This document shows, piece by piece, positions 1 through 11,990 of a stretch of DNA of 64,000 bases (positions within the stretch are counted from its first letter, which is position 1; each line of letters begins with the position of its first letter). The stretch is from positions 18,352,001-18,416,000 of the forward strand of contig NC_088316.1 of the NCBI RefSeq assembly GCF_910592395.1, read 5' to 3'. Source of the stretch: Lineus longissimus. Lineage: Eukaryota > Nemertea > Pilidiophora > Heteronemertea > Lineidae. The notes under the pieces were generated by a model. That model did no database searches, had not been told where the DNA came from, and saw nothing but the letters and a program-made list of their open reading frames with translations. The position numbers and the translations under genes were made by a program.

Positions 1-540
1 TTGAAAAGTAGGTCGAATTGAAAACCCGTACAATATAAAATGTATATTTGCTATGAGTACCTACAACAAAAGTTTTATCGAAAACAAGTCACTTATAAGC
101 GAGATATCACACTTTTTAGATTTCCACTTTTGGCCCCCTGGTGGCAAAGTTAGGAATCAGATCGAACCAAAATTCAGCACCAGAGGCTATGTGATATAGG
201 GGGTTATATGTACCAAGTTTCAAGTTCATAGCTTTAGTGGTTAAGAAACGTGCCATAGTTTACACTCTAATGGCCAATTTACGCCATATGACCTCTGTGA
301 CCTTGAAAACAAGGTCAAATTAAAAACCCGTATATTATAAAATGTATATTTGCTATGAGTACCTACAACAAAAGTTTTATCGAAAACAAGTCACTAATAA
401 GCGAGATATCACACTTTTTAGATATCGACATTTGGCCCCCTGGTGGCCAAACAGAGAATCAGATCGGACCGAAAATCAGTGTCAGAGGTCAGCTGACCTA
501 GGGCATTCTGTGTACAAAGTTTCAAGTTCATAGCCCTAGC
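1..540. repeat. Tandem repeat, unit about 302 bp, nearly two copies
   Basis: The segment starting at 1 (ttgaaaagtaggtcgaattg) recurs at 303 (ttgaaaacaaggtcaaatta), and both then run through a shared stretch reading aaaatgtatatttgctatga. Copy 1 is complete; copy 2 stops where the ACG microsatellite begins. Each copy contains a gccccctggtggc block (near 136-152 and 435-450) and an AGGTCA-like stretch. Open frames across it are short and not protein-like, so it reads as non-coding satellite or interspersed repeat. It may continue left of the window. Confidence 0.85.
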
Positions 541-567
541 AGTTAAGAAACGTGCCACTGTTAGGAT

Positions 568-646
<79 letters not shown>
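568..646. repeat. (ACG)n microsatellite
   Basis: About 26 uninterrupted ACG/CGA triplets directly follow the 302-bp repeat. No flanking reading frame looks coding, so a poly-Asp, poly-Thr or poly-Arg protein tract is not supported. Copy number here is likely to vary between alleles and may be collapsed in an assembly. Confidence 0.95.
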
Positions 647-2009
647 ACACAGCGCTATCATATAGACTCCCCTTACGGTGAGCCAAAAAGTAATATCCCG
701 CCCCAGTTAACCTACATGTACATCAAAGCACCATACCTGCCCATTGCAAAGTTGGAATAGTCATCAACACAAATTTACAAATCCCTGAGGGCACAACATC
801 GAAGTTTTCATATTGAAATTCAATAACAACGACAAAGTTTGGATGTGAAGGCTGTTACCTGATTTAGCCCACTCAGGACCAAGAGAGGATTTTCAATTCC
901 ACAACATGATTATATCATTTTGTCAGAAGAAGTGATAGAAACATGACAATTAATTAAGATATTACAAAAGACTCGTCTTCATCAGTTCTTGGTGTTGAAT
1001 CCTTATTCCATGAAATAGACAGCTCCTAGATTCTAAGGGTTATGGGTTAAATGGGTTGATTCCCAATGGCTTGCCTCCATTTAGCAATAGCGCTAACCAG
1101 AAACAGGAAGCATGACTATCTGGACACTGCACTCATTACGACTAATGAGACCAACAGCCCATTCCGCTGATGAGACAGGAGCTGTATCCTATTCCTACCC
1201 TAGATTATCCACGGACCATAACACCAGATACCTATCTCCACTGAGGTGTATTATATTCTATACAGCTTTCATCCCACCGCAGAGGATGACATTCATGTAC
1301 CACCTATACTACAATACCACTTTTATAAAAAAAACTTTCCATTTCATTTATATTTTGTTTTGATTTCAATTCATGTCTTCCCATTTCATACAGATGCCCT
1401 TGGGGAGATGACCAATATGGCTGGTAATTTATTGTGACAACCTGCATCAACAAACCAGAACAAGTAACCATAGTGAAGCATCCCTTCAATATCGATAAAA
1501 AAACTTTTCGCTAGATGCAGCCCTGGGAATAGTAATAACTCAAACCATAATGCAACAATGAAAATGTGTCCCACACGAACACTTGGAATGCTCAAGTTCA
1601 AAGTCACAAATCCATTACACCGCCACCAGGGGTTTTAGAGGCTGATAATTCCACTATTTCACCCAATTTCCTCGAATTTCAGTCCTCTTCTTTCTTTTGT
1701 ATTTACCAACTCCAGGTAAATCGTTACTAAGTGAGACGTCATTGCGGCGTTCTCCTGCGTCATCAAGGTATTGGCCAATCATTCATACTTGAAGAGCACA
1801 AGGACTCCGAGCCAATCAGAGCGACGGTATCGAGACTTCACTCACCCCCGGGGAGATTGTGCTCGTATAAAGACATTAGGAGTCGGAACATGCTCTAGAA
1901 TGAAACTTTTAAGACCAGCTCATCATTCCACTCGATTCATTTTCCTGGGTTTATTTATTGATAGGAATATGTGGTGGCATCATTGCTAGGATAGCTCAAC
2001 TGCTAGGAT
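647..2009. other. No recognisable gene
   Basis: Both strands give only short open frames (at most 83 residues) with no family resemblance, biased composition or convincing splice sites. The sequence is AT-rich and mostly single-copy within this window. Around 1620-1636 there is a CCACCAGGGG stretch like the one in the 302-bp repeat, probably a relic. Confidence 0.5.
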
Positions 2010-2450
2010 GTGGGGATCATAACAGCTCTGGACATATAAGATGTAGGGTTACCTAACAGCATAGCTCTTAGAATGGATAACATTCCTGTGTTTGCATTCT
2101 GGATAGGTAGTTGACAATACATGCTTTGGGTAAGTTAAGTTTTGCTATTGTTGTAATCAAACGTTTTCAGTAAGATTGCAATAGCTCTGGACATGTACCA
2201 TGTAGGGTTAGCTGAAATCCAACCTCTTAGAATGGACAACATCAAAGTGAATACATTCCTGGAAAGGTAAGGTAGTTAATGTTACATGCATTAGGCAGGT
2301 TGAACACTTCGACTTTAATTTAATCAAGATCATGATAGCACCGGACATGATGCAGGGTTTGCTAAAATCTAACCTCTGTCTTTTGGGTAACATTTCTGCG
2401 ATTGCATTCTGGACAGGTAGTTATTAACAATACATGTTTTGGGTAAGTGA
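2010..2450. repeat. Degenerate tandem repeat, three copies of about 157 bp
   Basis: The landmark agctctggacat (2023, 2183) or gcaccggacat (2338) is followed each time by a 'atgtagggtt'-like stretch, a 'ctcttagaatgga'-like stretch, 'gcattctgga.aggtagtt' and 'tacatg..ttgggtaagt'. Divergence between copies is substantial, so the array is old. No open frame runs through it. Confidence 0.7.
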
Positions 2451-3581
2451 CTTCTTTCATCTAGCATTTGTTCAGTCACATTATAGCTTTTTTGTCAAAC
2501 ATTTTGTTCATCCAAATTTACGCTCAGAGATTGTCGGGACAACTGCACGCCTGTACGAAGGTCGCTGACAAATTGTTTAAGAATGGAGAATCGCTGGAGC
2601 AGCTACCTTGCTTCTGACATGCCACTGGTCCAAACTTTCCACTGGTACTACAAAAAATACAGAATAATTTGTTTTAAAGATGGATGACTCTTTACTGTTT
2701 GTAAAACAGATTGATGGAACTCGATTATCAATACTTTGACATTTAATAGAAATGTATCAATAATTGAAGGTTATTATATAGGAATTGTTAGCTATTATGG
2801 ATTTTCAGAATGAAACAAATCAGAGCTGCATTTATTCTGCCAATCAATAATTCACAATATTTTTATACATTTGTATTATTAGACAGATGATTCACCATGA
2901 ACCATCAATTATACATCAAACGATTCCAAAATATCTCTGCGTTTCCAAAAACAGCTTTACTTCCTATTGTTCCAATGGATTGTTAAATGGGTGTTCAGCG
3001 GCAGAAATATGAGAGGTCAAAATACACAACTTATTCATATTACCATCACATAATGCAAGCAGTTGATCAGATTACCTAATGAACAGCAGCAAAACAGGTT
3101 AACAAATCAGGACACCTCACGGACTAGCTGCTTGGCCCTTTAACAACCACAATGATATACAGTGCCTTAGCAGGGCCATTTTGAAGGGCTCGATCTGCAC
3201 CCTGTACTCTGAGCCCTGCCTTTTGAAAAGTTTCTGATGCATTTTCAGTTCAGAAGGATGTCTGCCAATTTTGCTAGCTCTTTAAAGCGCTGTCTCGCCT
3301 TACCAGATTTCTGCTATAAGACCACATTGGGCTGCCAATCCTGGCCAATCCCATGTTCATCAAAATATATCGCCATCTCATTATCAGCTAATACAATTAC
3401 GGCCACAATGAGAATGTGACAAAATTCCTAATGAATTTAGCTAATCATGCCTTACTCTAAACAGGCGGTTATATCATTGTTATTAATGGTCATTACGGTA
3501 ACCATGGCTATCACTCAGAGATGGGTGCCAATGTGGCGAAACAGCGACTAAAACGGCAACCATGCTAAGCTTTCAGTGGAG
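2451..3581. other. No recognisable gene
   Basis: AT-rich sequence with only short, non-protein-like frames. I see no repeat or RNA gene that I can support. Confidence 0.4.
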
Positions 3582-3735
3582 ATCCTTGCTTGGATGCAAT
3601 GGTGAGGTATAGACCCAGGGGTATAAGTTGGACTTTCACAGAACGAAGGATCTTCAGACAATCAGCAAAGAAAGAATGGATCTACCCATCCTTGCTTGGA
3701 TGCAATGCTGAGGTATAGACACAGGGGTATAGACG
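3582..3735. repeat. Local duplication, two copies about 106 bp apart
   Basis: The stretch atccttgcttggatgcaatg followed by tgaggtatagac and caggggtata occurs at about 3582-3629 and again at about 3687-3735 with a few substitutions. It is a simple local tandem duplication, with no coding frame conserved between copies. Confidence 0.7.
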
Positions 3736-6186
3736 TGGACCCAAACATGACTATGTACCACCAATTTCAAGCTGCGTACATGATCTATCAAAATGATTAA
3801 TTTGAAAGGCGAAAGTGATAACGAATGATTACAGATCGCTCTTAATGGCAAAACGATGCCAAATTGAAAGTGTCAGATTGACGTCTCCCGGATATCAATC
3901 CATTAAAAGTACTTCTATGAATACAATGAAAGGGAAATGAGGTTTTTTTATGTTGCTCCTGCGTTTTCGAATATCTGGTTACTCATCAAGGTTTTTTGTC
4001 CATTTATGGGAGAACTGACAGGAGTCTCATTACGAGTAAATGAATGGAATGGGTCATGATATTGAAGACATACAGGGAATGCTGAGTGGATCAGAAGAAG
4101 TTACATGATCACGGCCACATTATGTCGCCTTGCAGCTGAGAACGTGGCTGGCAATGAAACGTCACATGGGCATCTTGTCATCTTGGGAGGATGAGGATGG
4201 AAGTGAATGCAAACATTAGCCTGCTACGCTGGCAATGAGGATTTTATTGACCATGTGACGGATGACACGAATGATTGAATCGACTTCCTAATCAATTTAT
4301 AACCTGACTACATCAGGTAGTATATCATGCAGTCATATTTTGTTTACATCATGCCCGTATAACAAGTGGTAATAAATTGAGATGAATCGGCATTGGATGT
4401 GTGTCTAGACTGTAGAAGAGTACATTGAATGTACACGTAAACCCTATATTTACTATTGCCACTCTACAGTAACCAGACATGTCAACGTTACGAAAATTGA
4501 CCTCTAAGTACATCGTGCACACAACATCAACTTTGAAATTGATATTCAATGTGTATTTACAAAAGACAGGAGATAAATCTCAAGAGTCAATTTCAAATTT
4601 TGAATTTTGAATGCACAGCACAGGCTTTAAGCACAAGTTTACACTGTCATTCTTTTTCACTGCTCAGTTCACATGAGTGAATGCCAAAGGAGACAGAGAA
4701 GAAACCACAAAGTACCCTCTGATTGTTACGAAAGATCATGCATTCCGCTCTCTCATCTTTGCATGATGAATCCTTATTTTATCCCCAACTGGCACTATAA
4801 ATAGACCATGTTTCATTCATTAGATGCCGCAAGCCGTAGCAATAAAATTGGGTCCTGCAGCTTGCGTGGGCGAGATGGAAAATTTAGCCTCAGTGTGTCC
4901 AGAATGAAAAATTCATCTGAGAAAGATTGGAAAGTAACCTAGTTATCGGTGATGGATCTACGGTTTTGATTCGATCGATGCATCGAAAGGTTCAACAGTT
5001 CCTAAGCTGATTTGCAAGTGGCACGTCAATGAGCGATCTTGTTGCTGCAACCTATGATCATGGTCACATTTGCGGTGGTCATCACAGGTGTCTGCGACAA
5101 GAATCGGTGGTCACTGCGACCTTCGACATGGATTGTACTTGAATCTTTCTTTCACGCTGTCAATTGCCCGCAAAGGCCAGTGCCCAGTGACAACAATCTA
5201 TGCTGCACAAGTCAATCCTACCTTCAAAGACGACCCATTAATATCCACATAGGAAAGAAACAAGGGAGGCATTGAACAATGGATCACTAATTGGTTTATT
5301 GATTTTCCAATCAACAGCTGATTAAAGACAACAGTATAACAAAGCCACGCTTTGAGCAGGCTCAGATGGAATTTACACAAAAACAAAGGCCATGTTGCCT
5401 TTGTGTAAATTGACCGTAGGATCTGACTCATGACATTTGCTTTAAGATGCAGCCTTTGGAGTTGTCTTTGATCTTGAAACTGATTCCAGCTGGAAAAATC
5501 CACAGAACTGGGTGTGCATTGGAGGACAGTTTGATGATGAAAGATAAAGGGGACTACAACGTACACATGTATCAAATTACATCGAAACAATGTCATGCCG
5601 TTGGTGAATCCACGCAGAAATTTGGTAATTTTTATGATTGCTATATGAGAGTTCAAAATCAAAAGTATACCATCTTTTTTGTGTCGGCCGCCTATAGTAA
5701 AACAAATATAGCACACAACTTCATAATAGACAATCTATCTTAACATGTAATAAGACAATTACTTGGGAAGGTACTGTTATATGACAATTATAGACGTTAA
5801 TATGAATCTGGGGAGGCGTTGATTATCATTTGATGGCAATGTAACTGCCAAATCATTATGTGGCAGAACACAGGGGATTGTGTCAGGGCAAAAGTTGAAG
5901 TCACAAGATAGGGACAGATAGCTTGTAACAGCAGGTAGATTGGCGCAGGTTTTCAGTTGTGCACATCGCTGATTTGAACCTTTGATCCTGGAACCAATGC
6001 GGCACGACCAAACTTCGGCAGTGGACATCACAAATTCATAATTTCATACTCTCTTTGATTTCTCATTGCAGAAACTGATCACGTTGACGAGTCCTTCACC
6101 AGTACCATCAACAGTCATTTGAAGTAGGCACTGTCCACTAATACAACTATGATATCAAGTTGAAACTGATTTAGTCAAAACCTGGA
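3736..6186. other. No supported gene; probable 5' UTR exon just before the receptor
   Basis: The longest frame, 5198-5716 on the minus strand (172 codons), has no domain I recognise and is rich in Cys, His and Phe, as antisense frames of AT-rich DNA often are. I do not call it a gene. A splice-acceptor-like stretch (tctcattgcag, ending near 6071) lies 116 bases before the GPCR ATG and would fit a spliced 5' UTR. A short hairpin (tttacacaaa ... gcctttgtgtaaa) sits at about 5371-5408. Confidence 0.4.
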
Positions 6187-8034
6187 ATGATTGTAGTGGA
6201 GCAACACAAAATGTTCAACAACACGACCATGGCACCACACGGCCACCCAGAAATCTGGGCATCAACGATTCTGTTCTGTTCTATGATGCTTGGATTCCTA
6301 ATGATATTCGGGTTTGTTTTCAATATGAGTTTCGTCGTCATGATGTGCCACGGGAGATTCGCCGCAAAAATACGCCATCTGCTTTATATGAATTTAATCT
6401 TTGTGGATATCATGTTATGTCTTGTTTGGATGCCAATGAAACTAAGCATCGTACACACCCTGTTTTATTATTACAATCATCGGAATCTGGATCATATTCT
6501 GGCCGAACTGAATATCTATATCTTGATGATGAGCGTGGCTTTCCTTTCTGTTGTGTTTGTTTGCATTCAAAAAATCTGCCAGCGGACGGACATTTTGAAA
6601 ATGAAACAGAATGGAATATTAGTGACGATTAGTTTGTCATTGACATGGATCATCTCGTTCATTTGGATGGTGGTGCAGAACTTTGTGCACGGCGAGGTTG
6701 GAACGTATTATCTAGTGTCGGAAAATTCCACTGCAACAGTGCAATTTTATGGCAAAGTTCATAACGATAATACGGAGACTGTTTTCACTATAGTGATGTT
6801 ATTGATGCTCTCAATCGGACTGTCGGGTCTCTTAATGTTTGCCTGGAAATACCGATGCAAGAAAACTCTATACGCGCCCGAGATTCGGATAGAGAGTATT
6901 GGTCCCTCTACACAAGAGGAGCCATCCAGGGGGATGAGCATTAGCACAAACAGGAACCCAAGCATCAGTACAACTACTGATGTCCTGAGCGAGCCGCGAA
7001 ATAGCTTAAGGACCGCCAGCTTCAGTACAACAACTGATATGCTGGCCGTAAGCTCTGGAACTGGAACGAGGAATACAAGCTTCAGTACCACAACAACAGA
7101 CTTATTATGCCCAGACCCACCGGCAATAGTAGTCACAGCGCCACCTGGCCACTCGCATGCACCCGGTGGGCCAAAAGCTCGTCACTTATCGCTTTCAAAA
7201 ATGGACACTGGTGAACCGCCCTCGCCAACTAAGTTACGGCAATCTATTATCTATGTGCAAGAGACAAGACCGTTAGAGATTGAGCGTCACGGAAGAGGAG
7301 AACGGAGACTCTCTGCAATAAGCACTTTACCTGTCATTACAAGTGAGCCACTGGAGACAACTCCAAAGGCTGTGTATTACAAACACTGTCCAAAATATAT
7401 GGACCCCACCACCTATGACTATGTGCAGAAATGGTCCGTGGATGTCATGGCTTTACAAAGCCAGTTATCAAACCCAGTTATGCATGGAGGAAATTACCCA
7501 TATGAGGAAGGGCATAGTGTCACGCTATCGCCCTCCCCTCGGGCTTCTCTTGATCCGAACAACCCGTTTGGTCATCCCAACCCACACAGGTATGCCCAAC
7601 GTCCAAGTAAGGCCGACACTGGGTTCCATAGTTTAGATAGCATATCAGTGGTCGAGGTGGCCTCATCTGAGCGCCAACCATCGATCTCACCATCCGTGCA
7701 GGAACACACAATAACTTACCCATTTCCAAAATCTCCAGATACACCCAATCTGACCAACCGGAAGAAAACTGTGCAAGAACTTCGGTGCTGCATGACCCTG
7801 CTGCTTACATTCCTTATTTTACTGCTACCCCCGCTTGTTTTGAATCTATTCCAATGGCAAATGGACAAATCCGTCTACCTCAATCTCCACATGTGGTTTG
7901 TGACACTAGGGGGCTCTCAAGTGCTTATTCATCCATTCTTGATCACGAAAATGGAGCGGAGCTTTAAGACGTACTGTTTAAAGTGTAAGCAGAAGTTTCC
8001 CAACTGCCAGAAACACGAGATTGAACACACATAG
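6187..8034 (+). CDS. Orphan 7TM receptor (divergent class-A-like GPCR), intronless
   Basis: A single 615-residue open frame with seven hydrophobic segments: TM1 about 24-53, TM2 66-95, TM3 103-128, TM4 143-166, TM5 197-221, TM6 534-557, TM7 562-588. Class A echoes are Asn46 in TM1 (position 1.50), the NLIFVD stretch at 69-74 in TM2 (Asp at 2.50), a double Pro in TM6 and HPFLITKMERSF in TM7, resembling the NPxxY-to-helix-8 turn. The TM3 DRY motif is replaced by QKICQRTD. Two N-glycosylation sequons (NNTT at 11-14) precede TM1 and another (NST at 180) lies in loop 2. The third intracellular loop is about 310 residues, Ser/Thr/Pro-rich, with SxSTTTD repeats at about 259-304. Probably a plasma-membrane receptor; the ligand is unknown. 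ATG 6187 is the first in frame; ATG 6211 (MFNNTT) could also start it. Confidence 0.85.
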   Translation: MIVVEQHKMFNNTTMAPHGHPEIWASTILFCSMMLGFLMIFGFVFNMSFVVMMCHGRFAAKIRHLLYMNLIFVDIMLCLVWMPMKLSIVHTLFYYYNHRNLDHILAELNIYILMMSVAFLSVVFVCIQKICQRTDILKMKQNGILVTISLSLTWIISFIWMVVQNFVHGEVGTYYLVSENSTATVQFYGKVHNDNTETVFTIVMLLMLSIGLSGLLMFAWKYRCKKTLYAPEIRIESIGPSTQEEPSRGMSISTNRNPSISTTTDVLSEPRNSLRTASFSTTTDMLAVSSGTGTRNTSFSTTTTDLLCPDPPAIVVTAPPGHSHAPGGPKARHLSLSKMDTGEPPSPTKLRQSIIYVQETRPLEIERHGRGERRLSAISTLPVITSEPLETTPKAVYYKHCPKYMDPTTYDYVQKWSVDVMALQSQLSNPVMHGGNYPYEEGHSVTLSPSPRASLDPNNPFGHPNPHRYAQRPSKADTGFHSLDSISVVEVASSERQPSISPSVQEHTITYPFPKSPDTPNLTNRKKTVQELRCCMTLLLTFLILLLPPLVLNLFQWQMDKSVYLNLHMWFVTLGGSQVLIHPFLITKMERSFKTYCLKCKQKFPNCQKHEIEHT

Positions 8035-11000
8035 GATTCCAAACCGAGGACACGCCAAGGTGGTAAGATTGTCTCTAGTTAGAAATACAGGTACACAAGG
8101 ATTCTTTGTGAGACCCTTATGACAGAAAGTGAGATGTAAAAGTCATTAAGTGAGAAAAAGTCTATAAGTAAGACCTTAAAGTTGGTAAGTGAGAACTTTT
8201 GGCTAGCTTTGAGATCAATCTGCTTTATCGACTTTAATGTCAAATTGATTTCTAATCTAAATGGACAGATGACCTTTAACTGCAAATGTGAAAACTTCTA
8301 TTTTGTTTTAATGTAGAGGGTATCTCTCAAGTCAGTTGACGCATACAATAATACGATATTATCAATGATGTATAGGTTTGTCTCAATATGGTAAAATGTT
8401 CTCAAAGCACAGTATTTAAATGCCACTGTAATACCCACAAGCTATTCTCGTGAAGTATTTCAATTTTGCCACTGTAATTATACTCTCTTGTCATATCTTA
8501 CCCACACAGTGTGTATTTTTATTCCCTTTTGTTCCTCTGTAAACTGCCCCCACACAATCATAACCTGCGCACGTGACTCACCAAACATGTATGATCAATT
8601 AATAAGTCACCAAATATATATTCCTGGCACAACAATTTCAGCTGTTATGAGCATGCTCATTTCGAATTGATTGAAAACATGGGATGACATGACACAAGGG
8701 TTGAATCTATTATTAAGTTCCATCCTATATATCAATGATTACTTGTATCAATGGCTTCTGCAGCAAAGGGTTAAAGACAAGATCCTTATTTATTTAGAAT
8801 CATCTTTGACATACTTCCAATCACCGATAAGGTCACAGCAGTCTTGCAGAAAAATGTCTTCATTTCCAAAAATAACTTCAAAAAGTCATATCACCTGGAT
8901 ATCTCCATAATAGACCTTTTTGTCCATCTAACAGTGTGTTCACTTGCCCCACATAATAGCTTAATGTCAGTAAAATATCTGCTATTTTTGTAAATAATTG
9001 GGTTATACGATGTACGGTATCATTTTGAATGTGCCTATTTCTGGCTCGCTGGCGGATACAATTCGATCTAAATTTAGACACGTTGATTATTGGCAGGAAT
9101 GCGTCGTCAGAATCTGGTGAATGTCACGGCGAAGAGTATCGACCAATTAGTCCCCGCAGCACGGATAAGCAAGCCCTGTGGTTTGAACCATCGGAAAATT
9201 GTCTTGGCCAAGAAAAGATACAGGAGAGCTTCCGTCACACAATTGTTTGAAGTAGTGTCGGTCAATTTTGTATCGCAAATGGGCAGAGTTTTTTCGTGAT
9301 AAACCATTATATTGACGACAAAATGGCGAGAATTGTATTGGATGCAATGGAGACCCGAGGTGACTCTCCACTGCCCTTATTTTGCCGAGACACTATAGAC
9401 TACGGCAGCTTGAATGAAGATATATTTCACAAGACCAAAACAGATTCGAGTAATGTTTTAAAAACCAACTTAACCATTATCCTGCTCAAGACTGTCCTAT
9501 ATTTACAGCTGATCAATGCCCATGACAAAAAAAGTGGTCAATGTCTCAAATCAAGAATTCTCTGGCAAGGCAGAATAATCTGTTTGTGGATTAGATGCAG
9601 GGATTATACGAACAAGCGTGAAAGTGTGAATGGATGGCGATGATAAAGGAGACGGTCGATTGGTCTTAGTGTGCGAATGGTGTGTCGGTATGTGGCTGAG
9701 GGATTACTGCGTGAATCTACGCCTTATGTATATGAGTGTAGAGTGGAGATACGACGTAACCACCAGAATGTGCGGGTCATGAATGTGTGCGTGTGTGAAA
9801 TCGACGTGGCCCTGTTCGAATACACGCCTCCTCTCGGCCCCAAACAAACATGTCCCCCATCACCCACACACCCATCCACCACACACTTGCATGCACAACT
9901 GATCACAAAGCTTTTCCCAAAAATGCAAAAATAAAACAAAAACAGTAACTGTATGTTAATTGTGCATGGTTTATGTCAAATTGAAATAAGATTTGCGGCT
10001 TTTCACACAAATTTTCTGTCACAGATATAAATTGTATCTTTTGTTTGGTTTCATATATGAGGATTCATATGGTATGGCATGTATACTGTTTTTCTATTCA
10101 GTATGTAGTTCTATGGAAGACCTTAAGTTCAAGTTCAGCAATTTAAGTTCAATTATATTTACTTAAAGGAACCGATTTTATACTTTTCATCAAATGTCAA
10201 AAATGAAATAACGCTAATCACTGGGTATGTAATACACGATGCAAAGAGAAACTGCTTTGAACGAATCATTCAAACTTTTTGCCATGAAGTATAATAAGCC
10301 TGGCTAACACAAAAGTTCAATGGAAAAATCTAATTATGAGCCTTGTAACAAAATCAATGATTTAAGCTGCTTTGATGTTTCTGCCTGAACTGATTAAAGA
10401 GAAGCAGAGAGAGTCTGGCAAATAATACGGAATTATTCCAATGCTTGAATTTTGCCTTTGAAAAGAAGTGTACATTAGAAACATTATGATGCTCAGAGAT
10501 AGTAACGGACACATGATTTTGGCTACTGTAGGTGAAGCAGAAATGCAGTCACATTTGTTTCAAGCCCAAATTGAATGGACACGAACCCCACCATTTCAAT
10601 ATCAGACGGAGATGCTCTGAAAATACTTTCGCCAGAGGTTTAACAAGCATGGACAAATGCTAGTTTTAAATGGATGGTTTGAATTTAGGTATCTTATTTT
10701 AGAATTTGAAATACACACTTTTTGTCTTTTTTATATAAGTTTTTATATAAACATTTTTGTGTCACCCAGATGGCATCCCTGCCAGAAGCACAAATGGAAA
10801 CATATTGTTGTCAACCCCACCTATTATGCATAAAGGTACTGCCTTAATTTGACTGTAATCTGATTCGTAAGCCACAGCTACTCTATGAGGCCCATACTGA
10901 TCACTGCGAGACACAGAAATCTGAAAAATTGGAGGAATTTTCAGAACCTTTTGACACAAGCGTGTCAGATGGAAAGAACTCAATATCTTAAATGGTACCT

Positions 11001-11754
11001 TCCTATGAGTATCTTTGGGTAAAGTAAAACTCTTTTTGCCTTCCTTCGAACATTTAACATCCTCAAAGAATCAGCTGAGGTGTACTAGCTAGAAGGCAGT
11101 TATTTTCGGCAGTCCCCTATTTAACTATATCAGCAACATATCCTTTGTATGTTAGACTGTTATTAAACCTGTGATTATGTAGAATTTTTCACATCAAATT
11201 GTGACACTGTTATATATGAGCACAGTATGTTGTTCAATGTTCTGTACTACAGCACGTCCCAAATTTTTTTTGAAAATGTGTAAATAAAAGTTTGGCAGGC
11301 ATCTTTAAGCAGAGAATATTATCTGCAAGATGTGTGTAGTTTTTTTCATATGCAAACCTGTCAGTCTAACCAATGTGCATTCCAACTTTTGCGATTAGGC
11401 TTCTCATGTTTGCTACTCAGTGTGGCTCAGTGCAATTTTGATTTTCATAGTAAGGCCTGTGATTTTCTTTGTGAATTTTGGGACATACTGTAAAATGTGA
11501 TATGTATATAAACATTGTCAATGTTGCACACACATTTCAGATGTTTAACAACTGCATAATCAGTATTTCGTAAATCCCAAATATATCCACATGTTGGTGT
11601 AATCCTAAATTTTATTTTCATGTTTGAATGCATATTTGTATTTTGAAATACAATAAATTTCATCCCATTACAGATATATTGTTGTTGTTGGTAGTCACTC
11701 ATGTTTCTTGAGATAACTTGGTGACATGAAGCTAAGTCTCATCTGAGTACCAAT
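8035..11754. other. Probable receptor 3' UTR, then unrecognised AT-rich DNA
   Basis: No convincing coding frame follows the receptor stop. AATAAA occurs at 9930-9935 after a CA-rich low-complexity stretch (about 9840-9900) and again near 11283, so a long 3' UTR is possible but unproven. Overlapping plus-strand frames at 9029-9300 have mixed composition but no recognised domain. Confidence 0.35.
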
Positions 11755-11990
11755 CAAAGGAGTCGCATAGCCCAGTGGTAACAATACTCAAGGCTAACAC
11801 TATTGAGGAGGAGATATCTCCGCAACATATCAGATCCCTACTTCCCATCGGGCCCTTCTGAGATTGGACTCGGCAGCAGGCAGGATATTACCTAAACAGC
11901 ACAGCAGATCCCTTATTTCCCCATGGGCCAGGGTCAGAGTATCAAACCATTAGACATTTAATGACTACATCTGCGAGAGCCAATACAACT
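11755..11990 (+). mobile_element. tRNA-derived SINE-like fragment
   Basis: The stretch gcatagcccagtggtaacaa (about 11768-11787) fits a tRNA 5' half with the pol III A-box pattern (TAGCCCAGTGG). It is followed by non-repetitive sequence with two related 'cagatccct.cttccc' stretches. A clean B box is not visible, so this is a degraded SINE head at best. Confidence 0.35.

Noticed and set aside
5198-5716. 172-codon minus-strand open frame
   Set aside because: No start context, domain, splice partner or composition typical of protein; overlapped by another frame on the plus strand.
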